Shown here in pieces: positions 16,049 to 24,133 of a stretch of 64,000 nucleotides of DNA. The DNA is from a bacterium HR15. Lineage in GTDB: Bacteria; Armatimonadota; Fimbriimonadia; Fimbriimonadales; GBS-DC. Position numbers and translations under genes: made by a program. Position 1 is the first letter of the stretch. Every line of letters begins with the position of its first letter. The stretch covers positions 1 through 64,000 of the forward strand of contig BEHR01000002.1 of assembly GCA_002898555.1 (NCBI GenBank). Reading direction: 5' to 3'. The notes below the pieces were generated by a model that saw nothing but the letters and a program-made list of their open reading frames with translations, was not told the origin of the DNA and searched no databases.

Positions 16049-17110
16049 TCAGTGCTCCAACTTCACTGCTCGCACCAGCCAGCGATTGGCAGGCTGCGCC
16101 TCGCCGGTGACGACTCCCATGTCAATCAGCGAGAGCAATTTCACGCGTGCAGGCACCAGTTTGCCGTTGCCTTTGCCCTTCGTGTCGTCGGTGAGGGTGA
16201 ACGCGTTCCACTCCAGGCGCAGCGTTTCGGGTTTATCTTCCCCGCCCACTGCCCGACTCGCCATCCACCGCTCACCATCCTCCTCTTCCAAGACGACGGC
16301 AAGTGTGGTCGCGTTTTTGACCTGCAGGGTGATGATCAACCCTTTTGCCTCGGCGAGCGCGCCTTTCGGCAGTGGACGCCCCACTGCCAGCAACCACGGA
16401 AACTCTTGCTTATACTCTACCTGCATGCCGCCTGCTTCGGGTCTGATACGCACACCCTGGGTGGCGAACCACATGAGGTAGTCGCGCTGGAAATCGTCCA
16501 GAATGTCCTTGTTCGGTGTGCGTGGTGGGGCTTTGCTCAAGAATTCGAAATCGTCCAGCCAGAGCAGGCGTGTACCGCGCATCTCACCAAAAAAGGCAGC
16601 AGCTTCTGGCGTCGCCGCAAAGAGTGCGCCCGCATCCAGTATGCCGATACCTTCTGCCCGATCCATATCGAGCTTGCCGTTCTGTGGCTGGCTATCGTCG
16701 GTTGGGATAAAGTCGCTCAGAGCAAGGGTGACTCGTTGCCACTCGTTATGCCCGCACCAGAAGGGCACCTGCCACCGCTCACCCCCTTCTTCCGACACGA
16801 TGAACACCAGCATCGTGGGGCGGTCGGTTTTGACCCAGAAACGGAAGCCTTGCGCCCAGCTTTCAGGCTCCAGACGCACAATCGCGTTGAACTTGCCCTG
16901 TGCCACCGTGTAGGTATAGACCAAAGCATACTTCCCGCTTTTCACATCGCGCTCGTTGCTGGTGCGCTCCACCTTCCCATCGGCGCCGGGAAGCACGAAC
17001 CAGCCGTGATCCTCGCGCTCAAAATCGATCACGCTTTTCGGCTCCTGCTGTGCCAAGTTCAGCGCCCCCAGCCCCAGCAGCCCGCTTACAACTGCCAGCC
17101 ATCGTTTCAT
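16049..17110 (-). CDS. Secreted protein with two CIA30/CBM11-like jelly-roll domains
   Basis: The 353-residue product has a signal peptide (MKRWLAVVSGLLGLGALNLA). Two similar beta-sandwich halves follow. Each opens with a DFExxDHG-type or DFQRDY strand and contains the pattern of a strand, WQRVTLALSDF or LRLEWNAFTL, then a region naming a small acidic loop. This is the layout of CIA30 or CBM11-like carbohydrate-binding modules; the ligand is unknown. GGAGG lies 6 bases before the ATG at 17110. It is the first gene of the ECF sigma operon, which is unusual for a cargo protein. Confidence 0.75.
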   Translation of the reverse strand: MKRWLAVVSGLLGLGALNLAQQEPKSVIDFEREDHGWFVLPGADGKVERTSNERDVKSGKYALVYTYTVAQGKFNAIVRLEPESWAQGFRFWVKTDRPTMLVFIVSEEGGERWQVPFWCGHNEWQRVTLALSDFIPTDDSQPQNGKLDMDRAEGIGILDAGALFAATPEAAAFFGEMRGTRLLWLDDFEFLSKAPPRTPNKDILDDFQRDYLMWFATQGVRIRPEAGGMQVEYKQEFPWLLAVGRPLPKGALAEAKGLIITLQVKNATTLAVVLEEEDGERWMASRAVGGEDKPETLRLEWNAFTLTDDTKGKGNGKLVPARVKLLSLIDMGVVTGEAQPANRWLVRAVKLEH

Positions 17111-17200
17111 CGCTTGCCTCCACAACAGTTTACACGGCGGATAGCGGAAAGGTTTCAGGCGCGTGTGGGACAGACTGCCATGCTACACTATATCTTTGCG

Positions 17201-18313
17201 ATGGCGATGGAGATTTATCGGGAAGGCGCGGTGGAGTTCTCTCTGCCCGTCAGCGAGCGGGTGTTTTACAATCCTCGCGCGCGGCTGGGACGCGACATGG
17301 GCGTGTTGGCGATGCGGGTAGAGGCGGAACGGCTGGAGCGACCGCTGGAGGTGTTGGAACTGATGGCGGGGCTGGGGCTGCGCACGCGCCGCTACCTTAC
17401 CGAGGCACCCGTCGCTCATCTCCTTGTGAACGATGCCAATTACGACGCCTTCGCCTACCTGCAAGAAACGCTCAAGGACGAAACCCGTGTGGAGCTGCGG
17501 AATGAACTTGCCCAACGATTGCTCGCCCGACTCTATCTGGAGGATCGGCGGTTTGACTGGGTGGATTTGGACCCGTTCGGTTCGCCCGCGCCCTTTGTGC
17601 CCTGGGCGACGGGGGTCATCCGTTGGGAGGGGCTGCTCTATGTGACGGCGACCGACGCGCCCGTGCTGTGTGGTGCGCAACGGGGCGAGGCGCTCAAATC
17701 GTATGACGCGGTTTCCGCGCTGGGGCGCGAATGTCATGAGTTCGGGTTGCGCATTCTGGTTGGCTTTCTGCAGCGACGGCTGGTGCAAGCCAACATGCAC
17801 GGTGTGCCTCTATTCAGCCTCTTCGATGGCTATTGCTGGCGGGTGTTGATGCGTGTGTTCAAGGGCACGCGCGGCTTTAATACCGAGCATTTGGGTTTTA
17901 TCGCGCAGATGCCCGACGGCGAGTATCGCGCCACGCATGCCGGCGTGCCTGCCCCGGTCATCCATACCTATGACCCCGCGCAGACAGTGCGCTGGATCGG
18001 CCCACTATGGCTGGGCCCCCTGCATGACCATGCCTTTCTGGGCGCGATGTTCCGCGCTGCGCACGAGGATTACTTTGCCGAGACGCGTCGATTCCTCACC
18101 AGGCTCAATCGCGAGTTGGACGAGCTGCCTGTGATTTATAACCTGTCGGCACTGGCGGACAAATTAGACCGTTCCGTCCCGCCTACGCGCGAGGCGATTA
18201 AGTTTTTGCGCGAGCGGGGCTACCGTGCTTCGGGAGTTCATCATTCAGGCAACTCCATTCGCACCGATGCCCCTCTCTCCACCATTTTACAACTGTGGGA
18301 GTACCAGGTATAA
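17201..18313 (+). CDS. trm1: tRNA (guanine-26-N2) dimethyltransferase, Trm1 type
   Basis: The 370-residue product starts with the Trm1 opening: EIYREGAVEFSLP, then VFYNPRARLGRDMGVL. It then has the SAM motif LELMAGLGLRTRRYL near residue 54 and the hallmark DLDPFGSPAPFV near residue 123. The C-terminal part resembles the Trm1 tail with GPLWLGPLHD. Trm1 puts one or two methyl groups on N2 of G26 in tRNA. It is standard in archaea and eukaryotes but known in few bacteria, such as Aquifex. TACACT at 17184-17189 is 11 bases upstream. The open frame extends far upstream only as a shadow of the opposite gene. Confidence 0.9.
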   Translation: MAMEIYREGAVEFSLPVSERVFYNPRARLGRDMGVLAMRVEAERLERPLEVLELMAGLGLRTRRYLTEAPVAHLLVNDANYDAFAYLQETLKDETRVELRNELAQRLLARLYLEDRRFDWVDLDPFGSPAPFVPWATGVIRWEGLLYVTATDAPVLCGAQRGEALKSYDAVSALGRECHEFGLRILVGFLQRRLVQANMHGVPLFSLFDGYCWRVLMRVFKGTRGFNTEHLGFIAQMPDGEYRATHAGVPAPVIHTYDPAQTVRWIGPLWLGPLHDHAFLGAMFRAAHEDYFAETRRFLTRLNRELDELPVIYNLSALADKLDRSVPPTREAIKFLRERGYRASGVHHSGNSIRTDAPLSTILQLWEYQV

Positions 18314-18314
18314 T
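18309..18314 (+). promoter_or_regulatory. -10 box for leaderless thiS mRNA
   Basis: A perfect TATAAT overlaps the stop codon of trm1 and ends 9 bases before the thiS ATG. No ribosome-binding site lies between. There is no room for a TPP riboswitch leader. Confidence 0.65.
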
Positions 18315-18323
18315 TTTGTTGCC

Positions 18324-18524
18324 ATGCGAGTGCGCATCAACGGTACGGAGCGCGACCTGCCCGAAGCGACCACGCTGCTGCAATTGCTTCAGGAGCGCGG
18401 ATTGGACCCCCGTATGGTCGTGGTAGAGCATAACTACGAGATTGTTCCCCGCGAGCGTTATGGCGAGGTGGTGCTACATGAGGGCGATAATGTGGAAATC
18501 GTGCAGATGGTAGCAGGGGGCTGA
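18324..18524 (+). CDS. thiS: Sulfur carrier protein ThiS
   Basis: The 66-residue product has the ubiquitin-like ThiS pattern: MRVRINGTERDLPEATTLLQ, then VVEHNYEIVPRERYGEVVLH, then DNVEIVQMVAGG. The terminal Gly-Gly is the site that is adenylated and thiocarboxylated. It donates sulfur to the thiazole ring of thiamine. thiO begins 3 bases after its stop. No thiG or thiF lies in the window. Confidence 0.95.
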   Translation: MRVRINGTERDLPEATTLLQLLQERGLDPRMVVVEHNYEIVPRERYGEVVLHEGDNVEIVQMVAGG

Positions 18525-18527
18525 GCG

Positions 18528-19634
18528 ATGACGGTGCTGGTGATAGGGGCAGGCGTGATTGGGTCCGCTATCGCATGGGAATTGCGGCGGCGAGGGGCGT
18601 CGGTGGTGCTGTTGGAGAGCCTCTCGGAGGGTGGGCAAACCTCTGTCGCTTCCGCTGGCATGGTGAACCCGTTCAGCCTGACCCCCGCGGAGACCCCTGC
18701 GCTCCCTTTTATGTTGCACAGCCTGAACCTCTACCCCGACTGGGCAACGCAGCTGTACGAAGCGGTCGGCATCGATATCGAGTGGTGTCGCTGTGGCAGC
18801 CTGAGGGTCGCGCTCCACGATTCGGATGCTCAAAGCGTGCGTGCGACCTATGAATGGGTTGTGCGCTATGAGGCACAAGCCCAACTGCTCAGCGCGCGTG
18901 AGGCGCGTGAACTGGAGCCTGTGTTAACCGAGGAGTGCAGCCTTGCGCTCTGGCTACCGAACGAGGGCTGGGTGCATACAGGGCGGCTTATGCGCGCCCT
19001 GCATGCGGCGGCGGTGCAGGCAGGGGTGGAGTTCTATCGGGGTCAGCCTGTGGTGGGATTTCTGCAGGAGAATGGGCGCATCGTGGGCGTGCGCACGGCA
19101 GGCGGTGTCCTACGCGGCGATGCGGTCGTGGTGGCAGCGGGCGCATGGACAGGCGCGCTGCTCCATACGCTCGGCATCCATGTACCCATTGAACCGGTGC
19201 GCGGGCAGATTCTGGTGTTGAGCGATCTGCCGCAGCCAGTGCGTCATATCATGACTTCTCTGATTGGCTATTTGGTGCCCCGCGCGAATGGCACCGTGCT
19301 GCTGGGCGCAACGCGCGAACATGCGGGTTTCGACCTGCGAGCAACAGCGGCAGGCATGCACCACCTGCTGCAGACTCTCGCACGCCTGTTTCCTGCGCTA
19401 ATAAGCGCCACCGTGCTTAAGCACACGGTTGGCTTGCGTCCCGGCACACCCGACGCGAACCCGCTTATCGGTGGCATAGCGGGGTTTGAACAGCTCTATC
19501 TGGCAAGCGGGCACGCTTATCACGGCATCCTGCTTGCGCCCGCCACCGCGCAAGCCGTCGCTGACTTGGTGCTGAACGGTCAAACCGACCTGCCTATCGC
19601 CCCCTTCGACCCCGCGCGGTTCCTTTCAGCCTGA
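18528..19634 (+). CDS. thiO: Glycine oxidase ThiO (FAD-dependent amine oxidase)
   Basis: The 368-residue product begins with a dinucleotide-binding fold (VLVIGAGVIGSAIAWEL, then VVLLES). It has the DAO-family VRGQILVL and PRANGTVLLGATRE blocks and ends GLRPGTPDANPLIGG and ASGHAYHGILLAPATAQAV. ThiO oxidises glycine to the imine used for the thiazole of thiamine. The pairing with thiS, 3 bases upstream, supports ThiO over other DAO-family oxidases. Its end overlaps the convergent amidase gene by 9 bases. Confidence 0.92.
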   Translation: MTVLVIGAGVIGSAIAWELRRRGASVVLLESLSEGGQTSVASAGMVNPFSLTPAETPALPFMLHSLNLYPDWATQLYEAVGIDIEWCRCGSLRVALHDSDAQSVRATYEWVVRYEAQAQLLSAREARELEPVLTEECSLALWLPNEGWVHTGRLMRALHAAAVQAGVEFYRGQPVVGFLQENGRIVGVRTAGGVLRGDAVVVAAGAWTGALLHTLGIHVPIEPVRGQILVLSDLPQPVRHIMTSLIGYLVPRANGTVLLGATREHAGFDLRATAAGMHHLLQTLARLFPALISATVLKHTVGLRPGTPDANPLIGGIAGFEQLYLASGHAYHGILLAPATAQAVADLVLNGQTDLPIAPFDPARFLSA

Positions 19635-20138
19635 GAGTGGACGGCGTGGGCTTACTAAGTGCGCCCGAATCAGCTTGCGCACCATGTCCATATTCACCAG
19701 CCGACCGGGACAGCTCTTGGTCGTCGGGATGGGCGCAAGTCCGCGTCGCACCAGCTCGTTCACCTCGCGATGCCCCATCACAATCAACGCCTCTGGCTCG
19801 GCAAGGAACCGCTCCACCAGTCCATAGCGTTGGAGCATCTCGATAGTGTGCCGAACGCCGCTCTCTAACTGCTGTGGGGTCAGTGGTGCGATGTCGCCAT
19901 GTCCAGAGAAGCAGAGATGGTAGGTCGTCTCGTTTAGACCACGCACCGCGGCAGGGATTTTCTCAGGGTCGCGCCCCGGCTCAATAGTGCCATCAAAGCG
20001 GATGACCACATTGTAGCCAATCTCCTTCCAGCCGCGCTCGCGATGCCACTGGTCGATTTGCGCGGCGGTCGTGTCGAACGCCTGTCCGTCGCGTCCATGC
20101 GCCGCGGTGTGCCATACGATGCGTTCCACTCGTCTCAT
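19626..20138 (-). CDS. N-acetylmuramoyl-L-alanine amidase (amidase_2/PGRP fold)
   Basis: The 170-residue product matches T7-lysozyme-like zinc amidases. IVWHTAAHG supplies the first zinc histidine; GYNVVIRFDGTIEPGRD is the core strand; MGHREVNE supplies the second histidine; and TKSCPGRLVNMD supplies the cysteine. It cleaves the bond between muramic acid and the peptide in peptidoglycan. No signal peptide is seen, so it is cytoplasmic or exported by another way. GAGGAGG lies 11 bases before the ATG at 20138. The longer open frame upstream is a shadow. Confidence 0.88.
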   Translation of the reverse strand: MRRVERIVWHTAAHGRDGQAFDTTAAQIDQWHRERGWKEIGYNVVIRFDGTIEPGRDPEKIPAAVRGLNETTYHLCFSGHGDIAPLTPQQLESGVRHTIEMLQRYGLVERFLAEPEALIVMGHREVNELVRRGLAPIPTTKSCPGRLVNMDMVRKLIRAHLVSPRRPLSG

Positions 20139-20214
20139 AGAGTAGGCGACCTCCTCTCGAATCGGGACAATCTTGACAGATGGGGTAAACTTTCTACGGG
20201 GGAATCGAAAGCAA

Positions 20215-22407
20215 GTGTGGGACCTGGTGCGCGGGGTTGGGCTGGCAGCGATAAGCTGGCTCCTGTGGAGTCGTGGTTGGACACCTCTGGGAGGGTGGCT
20301 GCTTATAGCGGGTGCCCTTCTGCTGGGCGCGCTGGCTATGCTGGAGCGCTGGACATTCAGGGAAGAAGGCAATCTGCGCGGCAGGCTCTTCCTTCGCATA
20401 GCGGGACTAATCTATGACCTCGCACTGGTCAGTGTCCTCATCGCTCTCTGGCACGGCGGAGAGCAACTACCGTTGCCGCTCCTTTACTTATTGCCCAGCG
20501 CGCATGTCGCGTGGCAGCTGGGCAGTGCCGGCGGCACCCTAAGCGCGATTCTAACTCCGCTTGCCTTCTGGCTCATGCACTGGGCAACAACGCGCTCACC
20601 GCTGTTCGATTCACCCGCTGATTGGGGCTGGCTTGGCGGGCTTGTTGCCAGCGGTTTCTTGCTCACTTGGGTGGCAGCCCGCCCAGCGACTGAACCAGGC
20701 ACAGCGGGCAACGAGATGGACACCGCGCTTCAGGAAAAGGTGGTGCGTGTGCTGGAGGAGACAGAGGCGGCACATCGCGAGCTGCGCGTTAGTTATCGGG
20801 AGCTGGCACACCATTACCAGCGGCTGCAGGACGCGTTGACCAATGCGCAGGACGCGCTGGAACTGTTGACCGCGACTCGGCAAGCAAGCACGCCTCAACA
20901 ACTCTATCCCCTCCTGCTGGATCGCTTGCGGGAACGGTTCCACGCGGCGGGCGCCGCACTTTGGCTGGTGGACGAGCAAAAGCTTCAGATCCAAATTGCC
21001 CAAGCATCGGGCGTACTTACAGGATGGAATCGAACACTGAGCGGCAGCGGTGCGCGTCCCGCATGGCAGCACAAGGTTGCGCTGGAGACGGTGCAGTACC
21101 TGAAATCGCTTGCTCTCGATGCAGGCGAAGCGTTCGCGGAGGCGCACCAACTGGGCGCGAAAGCGGACCCGCGCGTGCTGACCGTACCCCTGCGCACAGG
21201 AACGCGCTACTACGGGGTGGTGGTACTGACTGCCCCTTTGGGCAAGGGCTTTGAACCGGGCATGGAGGAGCGCGTGCAGGCATTAGCGCCTCACCTAACC
21301 GCTATCGTGAGCCTCTATGAACAACTCAGTTTGATGGAGGCGCGCCTGCAGGAGACGCAGCTGCTCCATGATTTGGACAAGCTGCTGTTCACCGTCGCGA
21401 CACCTGCCGAAATCCCGCCGCGTGCGCTGGCGATTGTACAGCCCGTGCTGCGCTTCGAGTCGGCGCTGCTTGCGCTGCGAGCGGGTGCTGCACCTCTTGC
21501 CCAACCCCTTTCGGCGGGCGTGGAACGCGAAGAGATGAATGAGCGTGTCCAGGAGAGCGATTTTCAGGTGGTGGCTCGCTGGCGCGAGATGCCCGACATT
21601 CTGTCCTCTCTGCGCTTTGAGAAGGGCATCGGGCTGCAGGGCTGGCGTGCGACGCGGGCACGCCCACTGCTCATTCGGGATGCCCGTAACGATTCACACG
21701 CTGCCCCGGAGCTTTATCAAGCAGGCATCGGCAGCCTGATGCTCGTTGGACTCTCCGCGGGCGCGCGGCTCAACGGTTTTCTCCTGATGGCGCATTCGCA
21801 GCCAGACTTTTTCACGCCCGCCGATCTGGAGGCAGCCCAGGTCGTGGCAACCCATCTCACTTTGCTCATGGAGCGTGCCCGCCTGCTGCATCAACTGGAG
21901 CAGCTCGCCGTGACGGATGGTCTCACAGGGCTGTATAATTACCGCCACTTCCACGAGCGTTATCAGGAGGAGGTGCGTCGTGCCCGCCGCTACCAGACAC
22001 CGTTTGCAGTGATGCTCATCGATATGGATAACTTCAAACAAGTGAATGACCAGTATGGGCATCTGGAGGGTGACTATGTGCTGATGCAGGTTGCCGATTT
22101 GATTCGGCGCACCGTGCGAGAGACGGAGCTGGTGGCGCGCTACGGAGGCGATGAGTTTGTTATCTTATTCCCTGCCACCAATCTGCAAGGGGCACGAATC
22201 GCCGCGGAACGCCTGCTCCAGGCTATGCGCACAAGCCGGTTCGCCACGACCGAGGGCGAACCCATCGCGAACCTCACGCTCAGCATCGGACTCGCTGCCT
22301 ATCCCGATAGCAGCAGCAACCCCGCCGAAATCTTGGAAAAAGCGGACGATGCCCTCGAAACTGCCAAAAAGACGGGCAGGAATCGCCTCGAAGCCGGTGT
22401 AAATTGA
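20215..22407 (+). CDS. Membrane-bound GAF-GGDEF diguanylate cyclase
   Basis: The product of about 730 residues starts with several membrane helices (to about residue 160) and a coiled linker. Two GAF-like sensory regions follow, then a C-terminal GGDEF domain with TDGLTGLYNYRHFHERY, IDMDNFKQVND and the catalytic YGGDEF. It should make cyclic di-GMP from GTP. The inhibitory I-site RxxD five residues before GGDEF reads RETE here, so product inhibition is probably weak. I prefer the GTG at 20215, which has a GGGGG tract and TAAACT (20186) upstream; the TTG at 20173 is less likely. Confidence 0.9.
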   Translation: MWDLVRGVGLAAISWLLWSRGWTPLGGWLLIAGALLLGALAMLERWTFREEGNLRGRLFLRIAGLIYDLALVSVLIALWHGGEQLPLPLLYLLPSAHVAWQLGSAGGTLSAILTPLAFWLMHWATTRSPLFDSPADWGWLGGLVASGFLLTWVAARPATEPGTAGNEMDTALQEKVVRVLEETEAAHRELRVSYRELAHHYQRLQDALTNAQDALELLTATRQASTPQQLYPLLLDRLRERFHAAGAALWLVDEQKLQIQIAQASGVLTGWNRTLSGSGARPAWQHKVALETVQYLKSLALDAGEAFAEAHQLGAKADPRVLTVPLRTGTRYYGVVVLTAPLGKGFEPGMEERVQALAPHLTAIVSLYEQLSLMEARLQETQLLHDLDKLLFTVATPAEIPPRALAIVQPVLRFESALLALRAGAAPLAQPLSAGVEREEMNERVQESDFQVVARWREMPDILSSLRFEKGIGLQGWRATRARPLLIRDARNDSHAAPELYQAGIGSLMLVGLSAGARLNGFLLMAHSQPDFFTPADLEAAQVVATHLTLLMERARLLHQLEQLAVTDGLTGLYNYRHFHERYQEEVRRARRYQTPFAVMLIDMDNFKQVNDQYGHLEGDYVLMQVADLIRRTVRETELVARYGGDEFVILFPATNLQGARIAAERLLQAMRTSRFATTEGEPIANLTLSIGLAAYPDSSSNPAEILEKADDALETAKKTGRNRLEAGVN

Positions 22408-22450
22408 AAATGAGATCGTCGGGCAAGTCGGACAGGTTCGCCGTGTCAGA

Positions 22451-22503
22451 TGAAATTTTTTCTCTGGGGTACCCAGCGCAGCGGGGTCAGAGAAAAAATT
22501 TCA
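22451..22503. repeat. 53-base palindromic dispersed repeat, copy 1
   Basis: Perfect 16-base arms (TGAAATTTTTTCTCTG and its complement at 22488-22503) enclose a 21-base GC-rich loop. A near-identical copy lies at 32606-32658, and a diverged relative at 43032-43102. All are intergenic. The A/T-rich arms could act as a terminator in both directions. Confidence 0.85.
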
Positions 22504-22537
22504 GATTGGTCTGGCTGGCTCAACTGAGACACGCACG

Positions 22538-23293
22538 ATGAAAGCAGCTCTTGTGCAACAGGTGGAGAAGTGCATTCGGCAAGGTAAGATGCGGCGTGCA
22601 ATCCGCTTACTGCGTCAAGCTGCGGACGCGGGCGAAACTCCATCGCTCTGCTACCGCAAGCTGGCGGAACTCTATCGGATGCAACGGCAATACCAGCGTG
22701 CCATCTGGGCACTGCGCCAAGCCATGCGCCACACGACCGACCGTGACCCGCTACGCACGCTGCTGATCGAGGTCATGATGGAAAGTGGCAATTGGGACGG
22801 CGCGGTGCAGGAATGCCGCCGCTGGCTGCGCGAATCGCCCGACCACCCGGTACCGCTGGAGCATCTTATGGACGCCTACTGGCGCCGAATGGAGTTTCAG
22901 CAAGCGCTGGAATTTGCCAATCGGCTGGTACAACTGCAGCCATCCTCGCCCCATTACCGGTTGCGTCGCGCACGCTTGCTGGATGATATGGGACGCCGCG
23001 CACAAGCGGTGGAAGAGTATCAACGGCTTGTCACGGATATGGACGCGCCCATCGAGGTCGTTTTCCTGGCGCAGATCGAGCTGGAACGGCTGGATCAACA
23101 GCAGCTGGAGGTGCTGATGCCCTTGTTGATGGAAGACCCTGCCTTCCGCCTGGAGTTCATGCGCGACCCTGTCAAAGCGGTGCGTCAGCGCGGCTTTTGC
23201 TTCAGCGCCGCCGGCGAAGAGATGCTTGCCTACCTCCCTGAAGAGATGCGCCAGATGGGTGATCAGGCGAAGCGCTATGGCAGCTATTCCTGA
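22538..23293 (+). CDS. Tetratricopeptide-repeat protein
   Basis: The 251-residue product is helical with TPR-like repeats over residues 5-165 (for instance LYRMQRQYQRAIWALRQAM, and ARLLDDMGRRAQAVEEYQRL). A C-terminal tail of about 70 residues follows (VKAVRQRGFCFSAAGEEMLA). TPR proteins mediate protein contacts; the partner is unknown. It has no signal peptide or membrane segment. Its end overlaps the folP start by 17 bases, so it is coupled to folP. Confidence 0.75.
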   Translation: MKAALVQQVEKCIRQGKMRRAIRLLRQAADAGETPSLCYRKLAELYRMQRQYQRAIWALRQAMRHTTDRDPLRTLLIEVMMESGNWDGAVQECRRWLRESPDHPVPLEHLMDAYWRRMEFQQALEFANRLVQLQPSSPHYRLRRARLLDDMGRRAQAVEEYQRLVTDMDAPIEVVFLAQIELERLDQQQLEVLMPLLMEDPAFRLEFMRDPVKAVRQRGFCFSAAGEEMLAYLPEEMRQMGDQAKRYGSYS

Positions 23294-24128
23294 AGTGCTT
23301 CAACGGCTGCGCCACGCGCTTGGCAAGCGCACGCTGGTGATGGGCGTCCTGAACCTGACGCCCGACAGCTTCTACGACGGCGGGCGATACACCACGCTGG
23401 AACGCGCGCTTGCCCGCGCCGAGCAGATGATTGCCGAGGGGGCAGATATTCTTGACATCGGGGGCGAATCGACGCGCCCCGGCTCTGAGCCCGTGCCGAT
23501 GGACGAAGAGCTGCGCCGTACCCTTCCCGTCATCGAAGCGATTGCCTCACGCTCCGACATCGCCCTCTCCATCGATACTACCAAGAGCGAGGTGGCGCGG
23601 CGCGCTTTGCAAGCCGGCGCCCATATCGTGAACGACATCAGCGGCATGACCTTTGACCCCCACATGCCCGAAGTGGTGGCAGAAGCAGGCGCACTCGCAA
23701 TCCTGATGCATATCAAGGGCACGCCCAAAACAATGCAACAGAATCCCACCTATGATGATGTGGTGCGCGAAGTGCGCGATACTCTGGCGCAACACGCCGA
23801 ACGCGCCCAGCAAGCAGGCATCCCGAAGGAGCATATCTGGCTCGATCCGGGCATCGGCTTCGGCAAAACGCTGGCGCATAACCTCCAATTGCTGCGCCAT
23901 TTGCCCGACCTGAAGGCACTGGGCTATCCGGTGCTGGTGGGCACTTCGCGCAAGTCCTTTATCGGGCTGATTCTGGGTGGATTGCCCCCTGAAGAGCGTC
24001 TGGAGGGCACTTTGGCGACGCTCGCGCTCGCCGTGGCTTGGGGCGCCGACGCCGTGCGCGTGCACGATGTGAAGGAAGCAGTACGCGCCGTCAAGGTCGC
24101 CGACGCCCTCGTGCGTGGGTTATCCTGA
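23277..24128 (+). CDS. folP: Dihydropteroate synthase
   Basis: The 283-residue TIM-barrel enzyme has VMGVLNLTPDSFYDGG, DILDIGGESTRPGS, LSIDTTKSEVARRAL, HIVNDISGM, IWLDPGIGFGKTLAHNLQLL and VGTSRKSFIG, which are the full set of DHPS motifs. It joins the pterin pyrophosphate made by FolK to p-aminobenzoate. The gene starts within the end of the TPR gene, and the open frame before 23277 is not part of it. The convergent secreted-protein gene ends 5 bases away. Confidence 0.97.
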   Translation: MAAIPEVLQRLRHALGKRTLVMGVLNLTPDSFYDGGRYTTLERALARAEQMIAEGADILDIGGESTRPGSEPVPMDEELRRTLPVIEAIASRSDIALSIDTTKSEVARRALQAGAHIVNDISGMTFDPHMPEVVAEAGALAILMHIKGTPKTMQQNPTYDDVVREVRDTLAQHAERAQQAGIPKEHIWLDPGIGFGKTLAHNLQLLRHLPDLKALGYPVLVGTSRKSFIGLILGGLPPEERLEGTLATLALAVAWGADAVRVHDVKEAVRAVKVADALVRGLS

Positions 24129-24133
24129 TGCGT

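Noticed and set aside
16052-17200. Long plus-strand open frame fused to the front of trm1
   Set aside because: It lies antisense to the secreted CIA30-like gene and carries no domain; Trm1 homology starts only at about 17201.
18301-18323. TPP riboswitch before thiS
   Set aside because: The gap between trm1 and thiS is 10 bases and contains only the -10 box.
20173-20191. TTGACA at 20173 with TAAACT at 20186 as a standard promoter
   Set aside because: Only 7 bases separate them, so they cannot be one -35/-10 pair; TAAACT alone may act.
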